Of a stretch of DNA of 64,000 nt, positions 1 to 7,508 are shown one piece after another. The translations under genes were made by a program, and so were the position numbers. The notes under the pieces were generated by a model, which saw nothing but the letters and a program-made list of their open reading frames with translations, had not been told where the DNA came from and did no database searches. The stretch covers positions 101,820 to 165,819 of the forward strand of contig PNKE01000084.1 of the NCBI GenBank assembly GCA_013822245.1. The letters run 5' to 3'. Position 1 is the first letter of the stretch. The number at the start of each line of letters is the position of its first letter. The DNA comes from Candidatus Solibacter sp. (GTDB lineage: Bacteria; Acidobacteriota; Terriglobia; Bryobacterales; Bryobacteraceae).

Positions 1-267
1 ATACGTTCGGGCTGAGCGTTGGGGCTCTATGAAGTCGGACAGCCAGGCGTCCAGCCACTGCCGAAGGGTCTCTCTTGTGAACTTGATCGGGCGGCCCGCG
101 TCCTGGTCTTTCTTGAGATCCCGCAGGACCTTGACGGCCGCATTCTGTGTGGCGGCGTACTTTGTGACTCGATTCATTCTGCCATCCTGCAGGAGGGTGA
201 CGGCGGCGACCCACCGGCCGTCCGATCTCTGGTAGACCGATCCTTCGTTATTCGCTCGCTTGCCCAT
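1..267 (-). CDS. int: Tyrosine recombinase/integrase, N-terminal part
   Basis: Reading leftward from the ATG at 267, the product begins with a short basic leader and the motif NEGSVYQRSDGRWVAAVTL, the AP2-like arm-binding domain of tyrosine integrases. A stretch around RETLRQWLDAWL opens the SAM-like core-binding domain. The catalytic domain lies beyond the window. A GGAGG lies about 9 bases upstream of the ATG, inside the end of the preceding gene, which stops only 4 bases before this start, so the two are co-transcribed. It would integrate the element at tRNA-Lys. The partial state is due to the window edge; whether the gene is intact cannot be seen. Confidence 0.85.
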   Translation of the reverse strand, partial: MGKRANNEGSVYQRSDGRWVAAVTLLQDGRMNRVTKYAATQNAAVKVLRDLKKDQDAGRPIKFTRETLRQWLDAWLSDFIEPQRSARTY

Positions 268-271
268 GGGC

Positions 272-1201
272 TTATGCCTCCTTCGCCTGGCTTCGCTTCG
301 CTCTCCATTCCCGCTTGTCTCGCCTCTCCTTGCAGTCGGTGTGGAATTGTCGGTGCGCCCACCTTGCGAAGAGGGGGAAGTGGCACTCTTCGCAGAACCT
401 GATGTAGAGCTTCCTGCTTGTGAGTCGTTGGGACTCGGTGGTAACGGATGCGGGATCTTCAACCATGCCGTGGGCTATAACCAGGTGAATCCAATCGATG
501 AGGCGTCGAGCGGTGAGTCTGAGGTGTGGCCTTCCGGACTTGTCCACTTCGATCCGGCCGCGGAAGCCTTCCGTGAGGCTGTAGTTCATCTCGTGGGCGA
601 CGAAGCTCATCAACTCGGCCGCCTTGGCTTCGTTCGTCTCGGGCACTCGGCTGAGTGCTATGGGCTCGCCGGTGGCGTTAAGGAACGGGGTTCCCGCTTT
701 GTTGGTCCCAAAAAGGCGTGTGAGCTTCGCCTGGTCTCTGCCTCGGGCGGTCTCCCATAGTTCAGCGAGATGCCGGGTTCGCCGGGCTGATTCGATCCAG
801 TCGCTAAGGGTTTCGATGTTCTCTCGGAAGATGACTGTCGGAGTCGGCTTGTCGTCGGCCGGGTGGTGTAAGCCATGCGGGGCGAATAGGAACCCGTGTC
901 TGTTCGCAAAGCGGAGCGCTGACTTGGAATCATTGATGCGGGTGAAGTCGTTGACGATTGACTCCAGGCGGTCCTCGGGAAAGTAGCGCTCACGCTCTGC
1001 TGGTGCCTTCCTTGCGATGCACTCGCAGGGTATCCAGGGCTTCCCCTTGTAGGAGGGGGTGATTGTGCGTACTTCGAAGCCGGAGGGCCATCTCAGCCAT
1101 TCTAGGCGTCCAGAATCACCCGCCCGCTGCTCGTGTCCACTGTCATGTCCAGTGAGGTTGGTCTGGTGTTTCACTGGACTCAATTGTACTCTTCTCATCA
1201 T
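272..1201 (-). CDS. Element-encoded protein with C-terminal zinc-ribbon-like motif
   Basis: The protein is about 309 residues. Its last 50 residues hold CxxC...H...C (CEEC, then H and C in QFHTDC), followed by a basic tail. This resembles the zinc-binding ends of CGNR-type and mobile-element DNA-binding proteins. The rest is unrecognised. The start is uncertain: ATGs at 1201 and 1198 and a GTG at 1177 are possible and none has a good ribosome-binding site. The first two would place the operator-like repeat inside the coding region. It overlaps no other gene and leads directly into the integrase, so a role in controlling integration or early expression is plausible but unproven. Confidence 0.65.
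   Translation of the reverse strand: MMRRVQLSPVKHQTNLTGHDSGHEQRAGDSGRLEWLRWPSGFEVRTITPSYKGKPWIPCECIARKAPAERERYFPEDRLESIVNDFTRINDSKSALRFANRHGFLFAPHGLHHPADDKPTPTVIFRENIETLSDWIESARRTRHLAELWETARGRDQAKLTRLFGTNKAGTPFLNATGEPIALSRVPETNEAKAAELMSFVAHEMNYSLTEGFRGRIEVDKSGRPHLRLTARRLIDWIHLVIAHGMVEDPASVTTESQRLTSRKLYIRFCEECHFPLFARWAHRQFHTDCKERRDKREWRAKRSQAKEA
1133..1179. promoter_or_regulatory. Operator-like inverted and direct repeats between divergent genes
   Basis: Three copies of the half-site GTCCAsTG lie here. Two point rightward, at 1135-1142 and 1147-1154, and one is inverted at 1172-1179. The last two form a perfect 9-bp inverted repeat (GTCCAGTGA...TCACTGGAC) with a 15-bp spacer. The position between the leftward integrase module and the rightward replication module fits a regulatory switch. 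The 10-mer CAGTGGACAC on the minus strand here recurs at 7563-7572 beside the attachment site. Confidence 0.5.
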
Positions 1202-1229
1202 GGAGAGACAACACACAAAAGGACGTGAT

Positions 1230-1433
1230 GTGAATGGCAGTGCTGCTGTTCTGTCGCTAACTCCGCAGCTGTTCCGGCCGCGGACGTTGGCGAGGGAATG
1301 GGACATGAGCCCGTCAATGGTCTACAAGCTGATCGCATCCGGGGAGCTTACCGCGGTAAAGGTCGGGCGGTCTACCCGTGTTTCGGGTGAAGCTGCGGCG
1401 GATTTCCTTCGCCGGGCGGGGGTGTCCAAGTGA
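1230..1433 (+). CDS. Excisionase-family helix-turn-helix protein
   Basis: This is a small winged-HTH protein with the typical layout: TLAREWDMSPSMVYKLIASG is the helix-turn-helix, and VKVGRSTRVS with a following Phe-Leu helix is the wing. Such proteins direct excision or act as element regulators. The GTG at 1230 is preferred because AAAAGGA lies 6 bases upstream; an ATG at 1200 would add ten residues without a ribosome-binding site. Its stop overlaps the start of the next gene (GTGA), so the two are translationally coupled. Confidence 0.75.
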   Translation: MNGSAAVLSLTPQLFRPRTLAREWDMSPSMVYKLIASGELTAVKVGRSTRVSGEAAADFLRRAGVSK

Positions 1434-1726
1434 CCGCGGGTGAGCCGGCTGTGTCGAGCTTGCTCGATTTCAAGGGGGATCCGGAAGGTTCGCGCCAACT
1501 GGTCTCGGGAGCACTGGCGGCGATGCCGTTGCTTGCGCTCGATGAACTGGTCACAGCGCTGGTGGTGCTTGCTGTAACCATCGACCCGCCTGGGGCGGCC
1601 CGTCGCGCACCTCTGGCGCCTGGTGAGTCTGAAGTTCTTTCCTTGTTTGTTCGCCAGGTGCGGGAAACGGAACGCCGGATCCGCGAATCCGATGAGCGCA
1701 GCGCAGCGAAGCGAGGATTGAATTAG
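1430..1726 (+). CDS. Hypothetical element protein
   Basis: A 98-residue protein starting at a GTG that overlaps the excisionase-like stop codon. The middle is hydrophobic and helical (residues about 28-52), and the C-terminal third is charged and may form a coiled coil. No family is recognised. Its place between the excisionase-like gene and the primase makes it part of the early/replication operon. Confidence 0.6.
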   Translation: MTAGEPAVSSLLDFKGDPEGSRQLVSGALAAMPLLALDELVTALVVLAVTIDPPGAARRAPLAPGESEVLSLFVRQVRETERRIRESDERSAAKRGLN

Positions 1727-1743
1727 TTGCGGCGGGTGATGCC

Positions 1744-2271
1744 ATGACGGCGGACACCATCGCTAAGGCTCTCCGGTTGCGGCGGGTTGGCCAGGTGTGG
1801 CGCGGGCCTTGTCCGCTGCACGGTGGGAAGTCCTTCACTGTTACGGAGAGGGACGGCAGGGTGCTCTTGTACTGCTGGTCTGGTTGCAGCCAGGGGGATC
1901 TGCTGGGTGAGCTTCGCCGGCGCGGGCTTTGGCCTGAGCGCGAAAGGAAGACGTTCAGCGCAGCCGAGCGAAGAGATTACGGCCGAAAGCTGAGAAGCGC
2001 GGAGAGGGAGGCGGAGGCCTTGTTGGTGTGGACTCGGGATCTGTCGGATTGGATGGCGTTGGAGTCCATACGGGCGTGGTTCTGGTTTCGGCTCTCGCGC
2101 CGTGTCTTGGTTGGTTGCCGTTTGCCGGGCGTCCAAAAGGCAGCTTGGGCGGATCTCTGCGAGCAGAGCGAGGAATGGGGGCGGACGATGGACGCGATTA
2201 GGGATGGACTGAAGCTGATGCCTTGGGCGGACCTGAACAGGGTCCGCTGCGGGCGGGAGGGGGCGAGGTGA
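1744..2271 (+). CDS. CHC2-type zinc-finger primase domain protein
   Basis: Residues 15-60 carry the CHC2 zinc-binding pattern of primases: CPLH, then about 20 residues, then CWSGC followed by QGDLL. This domain contacts template DNA in DnaG-type and phage primases. The polymerase (TOPRIM) part is absent, because the protein is only 175 residues and continues as a charged helical region. The next gene supplies the helicase and starts inside this stop codon (GTGA overlap). The two therefore form a split primase-helicase in place of the single long polypeptide of P4 alpha protein. Confidence 0.75.
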   Translation: MTADTIAKALRLRRVGQVWRGPCPLHGGKSFTVTERDGRVLLYCWSGCSQGDLLGELRRRGLWPERERKTFSAAERRDYGRKLRSAEREAEALLVWTRDLSDWMALESIRAWFWFRLSRRVLVGCRLPGVQKAAWADLCEQSEEWGRTMDAIRDGLKLMPWADLNRVRCGREGAR

Positions 2272-3722
2272 AGGCTGACGATGTTTCCGGCGTTGCACGT
2301 GAGTTGGTGGCAGCCGGCTTTGGTGATGATAAGGTGGCAGGCGGAGCGGCCGACTTGTTGTCGCTGGATCTGAATGACGACGGGAACGCGCGGCGGCTGA
2401 TCATACTCCATGCCCACCGTCTCCGGTACTGTCACGACTTCAGGAAGTGGCTTGTCTATGACGGGCTTCGATGGGCTCTTGATGAATCCGAGCAGGCTCT
2501 GAAGCTCCAGAAGCACGCCATGGCCAGGACCGCTCGCCTGGCGATTGATCGCAACGTGCCCGCGGTGCTGAAGTGGGCCTCGCGCTCTCTTGATCGTGCC
2601 AGGCTCGTGTCGGCTCTCGCCTTGGCGCAGCCGGAAATCTGCGTGCGGGCGGCGGAACTGGACTCGGATCCAGACCTGCTGAACTGCCTAAATGGGACCA
2701 TCAATCTCAAGTCGGGCGAGTTGTTGCCGCACGATCCGAAGCAACTCATCACCCGCCTGGTGCACCATCGGTTTGAAACTGAGGCGCGATGCCCGCGGTT
2801 TCTGGGGTTTCTGGGCCGCATCATGGGTGCGCATCCTGACGCCAGTGAGGCTGCTTTAACTATGGCGGATCGAAAGGTAGGTTACCTTCAGCGGGCCTTG
2901 GGGTACTCTCTCACTGGTCGCACGTCTGAGAAGGCCGTCTTTGTTGTTTATGGCGAGAGGGGGGACAACGGCAAGACGACTTTGCTTTTCACCGTTGCAC
3001 AAGTCGTCGCCGAATACTCCGTCTTGATCCAGATCGAATCGCTTATGGGCCGTCGGGAGTCGACCAACGACAAGGCGGATTTGGCTGATTTGCGGGGGAA
3101 GCGGTTCGTCCGCACGTCAGAGGGTGAGCGGGGGCAGCGTCTCCAGCAGGCGAGGTTGAAGAGGATCACGCAGGGGATGGGGATGATTAAGGCGGTTCGA
3201 AAGTACGAGAACCCGATTGAGTTCCCTGAGACACATAAGCTCTGGATCGACACCAACCCGCGTCCGGTGATTCATGATGTCGAGGATGAGGCCACATTCA
3301 AAAGGCTTCATCCTATACCCTTCGATGTCACCATTCCGCCTGAGGAGATTGACCGGGAGCTGCCGGCGAAGCTCGCGGAGGAATCAGAGGGCATTCTGGC
3401 TTGGCTGGTCGCTGGTGCGTTGGAGTGGTATCGGTGCGGGTTGCAGCGCATCGCTGAGGTGGACCAGGCGCGGCGGGCTTGGCGTGAGAAGGATGACCAG
3501 ATTGGACGCTGGATCGAGGAGCGCTGTGAGGTCGACGAGGCGTACCGCACGCGAGCATCGGTCCTGTTTGAGGATTACAAGCGCTGGACGGTGGACGCGG
3601 CCGAACAGGGGCAGTTGAGCCGGAACGACTTCGGGCGGCGGTTGGAATCCCGCGGCTTCTCCAAGGTGCATCGGGATGACGGCAATCACTACAACGGGTT
3701 GAGGCTCCTCCCGTGTTCCTGA
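2268..3722 (+). CDS. P4/D5-family replicative helicase (primase C-terminal part)
   Basis: A 484-residue protein. Residues about 60-200 match the D5 N-terminal region (VYDGLRW; CLNGTINLKSG; PHDP). The Walker A motif GERGDNGKTT lies near residues 229-238, and NPRPVIHD is the sensor-like region after the Walker B segment. These SF3 helicases unwind the element origin for autonomous replication after excision. The GTG at 2268 follows a GGGAGG and overlaps the preceding stop. An earlier ATG at 2223 would lie inside the primase gene and is less likely. Confidence 0.85.
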   Translation: MKADDVSGVARELVAAGFGDDKVAGGAADLLSLDLNDDGNARRLIILHAHRLRYCHDFRKWLVYDGLRWALDESEQALKLQKHAMARTARLAIDRNVPAVLKWASRSLDRARLVSALALAQPEICVRAAELDSDPDLLNCLNGTINLKSGELLPHDPKQLITRLVHHRFETEARCPRFLGFLGRIMGAHPDASEAALTMADRKVGYLQRALGYSLTGRTSEKAVFVVYGERGDNGKTTLLFTVAQVVAEYSVLIQIESLMGRRESTNDKADLADLRGKRFVRTSEGERGQRLQQARLKRITQGMGMIKAVRKYENPIEFPETHKLWIDTNPRPVIHDVEDEATFKRLHPIPFDVTIPPEEIDRELPAKLAEESEGILAWLVAGALEWYRCGLQRIAEVDQARRAWREKDDQIGRWIEERCEVDEAYRTRASVLFEDYKRWTVDAAEQGQLSRNDFGRRLESRGFSKVHRDDGNHYNGLRLLPCS

Positions 3723-3733
3723 GTGGACGGCTG

Positions 3734-3760
3734 ACGGCTGAAGGCACCTGAAGCCGTTTT
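3734..3760 (+). terminator. Weak terminator-like hairpin after the helicase gene
   Basis: A 6-bp stem (ACGGCT at 3734-3739 with AGCCGT at 3752-3757) is followed by a short T run. It lies 12 bases after the helicase stop, a natural place to separate early from capsid genes. The stem is short, so termination may be partial. Confidence 0.4.
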
Positions 3761-3879
3761 CCAGAAAATCCTCTATATGCGCGAAAGAGAGTTATTTCCT
3801 GAAATCAGCCTTCAAGGCCTTCAGTCGTCAGTCTGGTTCTGAAATTGATAAATGAGAATCAGTTATCAGTACGATCGAC

Positions 3880-4012
3880 CGGGGGGGCCTCAAAGCCTGG
3901 AGGGGGTCTGGCGAGACCACGGAGGCCCTCACGCGTGTTTTCCCCCGCTTCTGGATTGTTTTACGGCGCTGATTTTCGGATCAAATGATACTGAGAATTC
4001 ATTCGCAGTATC
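3880..4012 (+). promoter_or_regulatory. Structured non-coding region ahead of the capsid gene
   Basis: No convincing gene lies between 3723 and 4266. The region holds nested pairings: GGGCCTC at 3885-3891 with GAGGCCC at 3922-3928, enclosing GGTCT at 3905-3909 with AGACC at 3914-3918 over a four-base loop. An outer CGGGGG/CCCCCG pairing (3880-3885 with 3942-3947) is also possible. Downstream is a separate inverted repeat, GATACTG at 3987-3993 with CAGTATC at 4006-4012, which looks like a protein-binding site. The function is unknown; a leader or regulatory role for the capsid operon is inferred from position. Confidence 0.4.
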
Positions 4013-4061
4013 TATGAAGCGGGCGGGTTGCGAACGTGCTGAAACATTTTTTTCGATTTTG

Positions 4062-4090
4062 TTGACTTCCGGCAGGACCTGGGTTAAGGT
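4062..4090 (+). promoter_or_regulatory. Candidate promoter of the capsid operon
   Basis: A TTGACT -35 at 4062-4067 is followed by a weak -10, TTAAGG at 4084-4089 (16-bp spacer). The site lies within an unusually AT-rich patch about 180 bp upstream of the capsid start. The -10 is poor, so an element-encoded activator may be needed. Confidence 0.35.
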
Positions 4091-4266
4091 GGGGGCGAGA
4101 GAAGGAACGCGGGCGGCAGACGCCGGCCTCGAATCGCTCTCGCATCGTCGGAACTGCCCGGCCAGACGGCCGCGGGGTTCCGCAGTCCATCACCGCGCTA
4201 GACGGCGCAACGGTGATCCTGCCTCGGCTGACATCCGTTCAAATTCAAGACGAAAGTAGGTTCACT

Positions 4267-5610
4267 ATGTCCAAGCGACTGATTTACGGGAGCTTTGAGG
4301 GCTCCGACGATGACAACGGCAGGCTGAGGCCGCATCTGAGCCCATTGCAGCAGGCGCGTGCCAAGGTGGAGCGGTACTTCGACACGGCTCGAAGCATCCT
4401 GGACAAGGCGAAGGCGGAAGGCCGGGATCTGACGGCAGCCGAGAAAAGGGACCTGGACGGGCTGGAGGTCAAGATGGATGCAGCCCGGCAGGAGGCTAAC
4501 CGGGCGCAAGGCCATGCGGCCGCGGCCGCCGACGAGGCGTTTCGCCGGTTGGAGGGGCACGGTTCGAGCAACATCCTGCGGCCTGGCGAATCCTTCGCGC
4601 GGGCTTGCGCGGCCATCCACAACGAACCCGCGGGCCGTGGCGTCGACTTCGGCAAGTTGGTCCGCGGCATGGTCACCGGTAACTGGCGGGGTGCGGATCT
4701 GGAACGCGAGTCCATCAGTAACGAAGCGCTGGCGGGTGGCGGTTTCACGCTGCCTGTGAGCGTCTCCTCTCGCATCATCGACGCTGCGAGGGCCGCCAGT
4801 GTCGTGACGCAGGCTGGCGCACTCACCGTTCCCATGGAAGACCGCACTCTAAAGCTCGCGCGGATGCTGACGGACTTCGCTCCTCAGTGGCGGGACGAGA
4901 ATGCGGCCATCACCGAGGGCACGCCGACTTTCGACGGCGTGACCCTGACGGCGAAGACGCTGGCGTGCCTGGCGAAGGTCTCGGTTGAACTGGTCGAGGA
5001 TGCTGCAAACCTGGAGGATGTTCTGTACTCCGCCATGGGCGCGGCGATCGGCCTGGAGATGGACCGCGTTGCCCTGCTGGGCAGCGGCGAAGGCCAGGAA
5101 CCGGCCGGTATCACTGAAACCGATGGCATCGGCACGGTCAATCTGTGGGGCACTGGCGAAGGCCAGGAGCTTGACGGCTACTGGCCGATTGTCAGGGGCA
5201 TCAGGGAGTGTGCGATCAACAATTTCGCTCCCAATGCCGTCATCATGAGCCCGCGGGACTACTTCACGCTTGACGAACTCACGGACGGAACGGGGCAACC
5301 GTTGCGGGCGCCGCAGTCCGTCGAGGCGGTGAAGCGCTTCATGACCAACAGTATCCCGACGAACCTCGGCGAAACCCCGGTTAACGATGCTTCGCTCATG
5401 GTGACGGGGCTGTTCAGTGAACTGCTGTACGGCATTCGCACCAGGCTTGTGCTGGAGGCTTCGCGGTCCGCGGCAGATTCTACTGGTTCGGCCTTCTCCC
5501 AGATGCAGGTCTGGCTTCGGGCTTACGTCCGGATGGACCTTGCGGTGCTCCGCCCGAAGGCGTTCACCGTCATCAGCGGCATCCGGCCGTTCCTGGGCGA
5601 AGAGGCCTAA
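4267..5610 (+). CDS. HK97-fold major capsid protein
   Basis: A 447-residue protein. Residues about 20-100 are highly charged and helical, like the scaffolding delta domain of HK97 capsid precursors. From about residue 165 on (GGGFTLPVSVSSRIIDAARAAS) the sequence follows the HK97 capsid fold, with the E-loop and P-domain strands ending in a typical GIRPF terminus. It would self-assemble into an icosahedral shell. The usual prohead protease gene is missing, so processing of the delta domain would need a helper phage or not occur. The ATG at 4267 has AAGTAGG upstream. A portal and terminase are absent next to it. Confidence 0.85.
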   Translation: MSKRLIYGSFEGSDDDNGRLRPHLSPLQQARAKVERYFDTARSILDKAKAEGRDLTAAEKRDLDGLEVKMDAARQEANRAQGHAAAAADEAFRRLEGHGSSNILRPGESFARACAAIHNEPAGRGVDFGKLVRGMVTGNWRGADLERESISNEALAGGGFTLPVSVSSRIIDAARAASVVTQAGALTVPMEDRTLKLARMLTDFAPQWRDENAAITEGTPTFDGVTLTAKTLACLAKVSVELVEDAANLEDVLYSAMGAAIGLEMDRVALLGSGEGQEPAGITETDGIGTVNLWGTGEGQELDGYWPIVRGIRECAINNFAPNAVIMSPRDYFTLDELTDGTGQPLRAPQSVEAVKRFMTNSIPTNLGETPVNDASLMVTGLFSELLYGIRTRLVLEASRSAADSTGSAFSQMQVWLRAYVRMDLAVLRPKAFTVISGIRPFLGEEA

Positions 5611-5615
5611 GGGTT

Positions 5616-5687
5616 CACCTGGTCTGTGGCCGCGGGCGGGGTTTTCCTTTCTCTCCCCGACTGTGGCAGCGCTTCACAGGCCAGGTG
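5616..5687 (+). ncRNA. Structured RNA element between capsid and gp10 genes
   Basis: CACCTGGTCTGTG at 5616-5628 pairs with CACAGGCCAGGTG at 5675-5687, giving thirteen pairs with one G-U wobble. The pairing encloses a region with a CGGGG/CCCCG inner stem and a pyrimidine-rich loop. The long stem abuts the terminator hairpin directly. The heptamer CCAGGTG occurs twice (5681-5687 and 5694-5700), so the 5' strand can pair with either copy. Pairing with the second would open the terminator. It may be an attenuator or a small RNA made from the capsid transcript. Confidence 0.5.
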
Positions 5688-5723
5688 CGAGGGCCAGGTG
5701 CGTCATGCCTGGCCCTCGTTTTT
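5688..5723 (+). terminator. Strong rho-independent terminator after the capsid gene
   Basis: CGAGGGCCAGG at 5688-5698 and CCTGGCCCTCG at 5708-5718 form a perfect 11-bp stem with a 9-base loop, followed by five T residues. It sits 77 bases after the capsid stop and 33 bases before the gp10-like start, so expression of the downstream genes would need readthrough or antitermination. Confidence 0.85.
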
Positions 5724-5755
5724 CCAGTAGTGAGCGAGTGGTTCTGGAGGCTTTG

Positions 5756-6235
5756 ATGGCATTCGAAATTGAAGTGAAGGGGATTGAGCAGCTTCGGGCG
5801 AAGGTCCAGGAGCTATCGGAGCGGCTGTACTCGGATGAGGCCTCGAAGCTTTGTGCCTCTGCGGCCCGGGTGGTTGCGTCGAAGGCGCGCGGCTTCGCTC
5901 CGAACGGCAACTTCACGCGGTTCTATAAGAAATCGGGCTACACGCACACGCCTGGCACCTTGAAGCGTGCGATCACGTCCTACGCTTTCCGGAGGACGTA
6001 CAGCCTTCTGAAGTGGGGGCCTGGTGCTCGTGCGCTGGTTGTCGTGAAGAAGCACAAGACGGGCGCGTCGAGATGGGCTCCCTACGCGCACATCGTTGAG
6101 GATGGCCGGAAGACTTGGCGGCCGTTCAGCGGCCGGAAATTCTGGGCCCGCGCGGTAAGTGGAACGGGGCAGGCTGAACTGGATAAGCTCGCCGGGGCCT
6201 ATAAGAAGCTGATTGAGAAGAGGTACGGCCAATAG
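5756..6235 (+). CDS. HK97 gp10-like head-tail/minor structural protein
   Basis: A 159-residue basic protein opening with MAFEIEVKGIEQL, the usual opening of HK97 gp10 family proteins, followed by a helix with the AARVVASKAR pattern and a PYAHIVEDG segment near residue 105 that matches the family's conserved YA..VE.G region. Family members help join head and tail or complete the tail. GGAGG lies 5 bases upstream of the ATG. A gp10 homologue next to a lone capsid gene with no portal is unusual. Confidence 0.75.
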   Translation: MAFEIEVKGIEQLRAKVQELSERLYSDEASKLCASAARVVASKARGFAPNGNFTRFYKKSGYTHTPGTLKRAITSYAFRRTYSLLKWGPGARALVVVKKHKTGASRWAPYAHIVEDGRKTWRPFSGRKFWARAVSGTGQAELDKLAGAYKKLIEKRYGQ

Positions 6236-6251
6236 GCCGGAGGGGCGTCGG

Positions 6252-6545
6252 ATGAGCGGGACGGCTGAGGTGCTGGACAAGGTGTCGCGGAGGCTGCTGG
6301 TCAAGCTGATTGATGGCTTCGTGCGTGTTGGTGCGCACACGGCCCGCGGCGAGCTTGCTTTCTGGGTTGACCGGGTATTGCTCATGGTCGAGCATGGCCG
6401 GCGCCTTCAGTGCGGCGAGTTGCGGAGGTCGGATCGGAAGAGAGTTGAAGGGCGCCTTCGGTCGGTGCTCCGCTCGATGCGGACCAGCATCGAGGATTGC
6501 GAGCGTAGAGCACTGGAAACCGTTACCAGTCGCCAGGCTGACTGA
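6252..6545 (+). CDS. Hypothetical element protein
   Basis: A 97-residue, arginine-rich, mostly helical protein, 16 bases after the gp10-like stop and probably in the same operon. No family is recognised. Its last codons carry palindrome 1 of the downstream array, and palindrome 2 overlaps the stop codon, so the regulatory array and the gene end are superimposed. Confidence 0.6.
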   Translation: MSGTAEVLDKVSRRLLVKLIDGFVRVGAHTARGELAFWVDRVLLMVEHGRRLQCGELRRSDRKRVEGRLRSVLRSMRTSIEDCERRALETVTSRQAD

Positions 6546-6684
6546 TAACGGTTATCAGTCGGAAGGCGTCAAGATTGTGACTCAAAGCCGTTTTGAGTCG
6601 GGCCTGGTTTCCTGGCGGCGACTTGAAACCGTTTCAAGTGGGGCGGCGGCCGGCGCGGGGTGCCCACTGTAAACGGTTTGCAGT
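6512..6684. repeat. Array of five 19-bp palindromes with variable matched arms
   Basis: Five sites share the layout ACT-nnn-AAC-S-GTT-nnn-AGT at 6512-6530, 6541-6559, 6580-6598, 6621-6639 and 6666-6684; site 3 has AGC for the left AAC. Centre-to-centre distances are 29, 39, 41 and 45 bp. The ends and core are nearly constant, while the middle triplets differ (GGA, GAT, CAA, TGA, GTA). The opposite arm changes to match completely in sites 2, 3 and 4 and in two of three positions in sites 1 and 5. They could be iterated operator sites, an origin, or hairpin-forming signals for packaging or replication. Confidence 0.8.
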
Positions 6685-6731
6685 CAGGAGGGGCTTGCGG
6701 TGGGCGCGGGGTGTGTTGTAGGCTTCAAGTC

Positions 6732-6765
6732 GAGGCCCGAAGGTGTTGACGCACCTCCGAGCCTC
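6732..6765 (+). promoter_or_regulatory. Leader hairpin upstream of the 108-residue protein
   Basis: GAGGCCCGAAGGTG at 6732-6745 can pair with CACCTCCGAGCCTC at 6752-6765, twelve of fourteen positions matching, across a six-base loop. No T run follows, so it is not an obvious intrinsic terminator. It lies in the 336-bp non-coding stretch 6546-6881 together with the palindrome array; nothing else is recognisable there. Confidence 0.4.
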
Positions 6766-6881
6766 TGACCGAGCACCGTGAGTGAGCACGATGTTGGCTG
6801 CCCTCCATTTTCGCAATCCTGGGCCCGGAAGCCAAGACCTCGCCTGCTGGCGGTGCATCCACAATCCCAAGGAGAAGCAAT

Positions 6882-7208
6882 ATGTCCAAGACGACGAACG
6901 AAGCGCAGTTCCCGATTGAGGTGAGCTGCATGGGCGAGCTGGTGGAGGCCGCAAGCGGCCTGGATACCAGCAGCCTTCAGTACCTGGTGGCGGCTGCCGA
7001 GGCCCTGAAGGTTTCGAGAGGCTGCCTGACGCCGGTGGAGGACTTCGTGGAGAACGTCCTCATGGCCTATGCGCATCACGGCCCGCGCCTCACGCCTGAT
7101 GTGGTGGAGCGTGACCTGGTGAGCTTCAAGGAAGAGCACGAAGCCCTCCGCTATGTCGTCAGGCGCTATGTGCATCTGGTTGACGATGAAGCGAAGCCGG
7201 CAGCCTGA
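6882..7208 (+). CDS. Hypothetical element protein
   Basis: A 108-residue acidic, helical protein with AAGGAG 7 bases upstream of its ATG. No motif or family is recognised. Its stop overlaps the start of the next gene (TGATG), so both are probably made together. A long structured leader precedes it. Confidence 0.6.
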   Translation: MSKTTNEAQFPIEVSCMGELVEAASGLDTSSLQYLVAAAEALKVSRGCLTPVEDFVENVLMAYAHHGPRLTPDVVERDLVSFKEEHEALRYVVRRYVHLVDDEAKPAA

Positions 7209-7489
7209 TGAGGCGTCCAGTGCCAGGTCTTGAAGTGGGGGGCAGGGTTAGGTTGATCCATGCCCCCGATCTGATGGCTCGGGCTCGCTCTGCCTTCTCT
7301 ATGGCTTTGCTGAAGGCCGGGAGATCCTCACTGCGTACGCCCGTGTCTGCAGAGCACGTTCGAGAGTTGGACGGGCGGCGGTATGCGGTCCTCGCGGATG
7401 GGCTGGGAGTGCTCGCGGTCTATGCGGTGAATACCCATGACCACCTGACGCGGATTGAGACATGGCCTGAGGAACTCGGCAGGATCTGA
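7208..7489 (+). CDS. Hypothetical element protein
   Basis: A 93-residue protein coupled to the preceding gene by a one-base stop/start overlap. The middle looks like a small beta-rich fold (RYAVLADGLGVLAVYAVN). It is the last gene before the attachment site. The function is unknown. Confidence 0.55.
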   Translation: MRRPVPGLEVGGRVRLIHAPDLMARARSAFSMALLKAGRSSLRTPVSAEHVRELDGRRYAVLADGLGVLAVYAVNTHDHLTRIETWPEELGRI

Positions 7490-7508
7490 TGCGGAGTCGG
7501 GGCGCGTT

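Noticed and set aside
3746..3764. Possible sixth copy of the 19-bp palindrome
   Set aside because: Only the AGCCGTT core and part of one arm match; it overlaps a simple terminator-like stem.
6512..6684. CRISPR array at the palindromes
   Set aside because: The sites are not identical direct repeats, spacing varies from 29 to 45 bp, one site is inside a coding region, and no cas gene is present.
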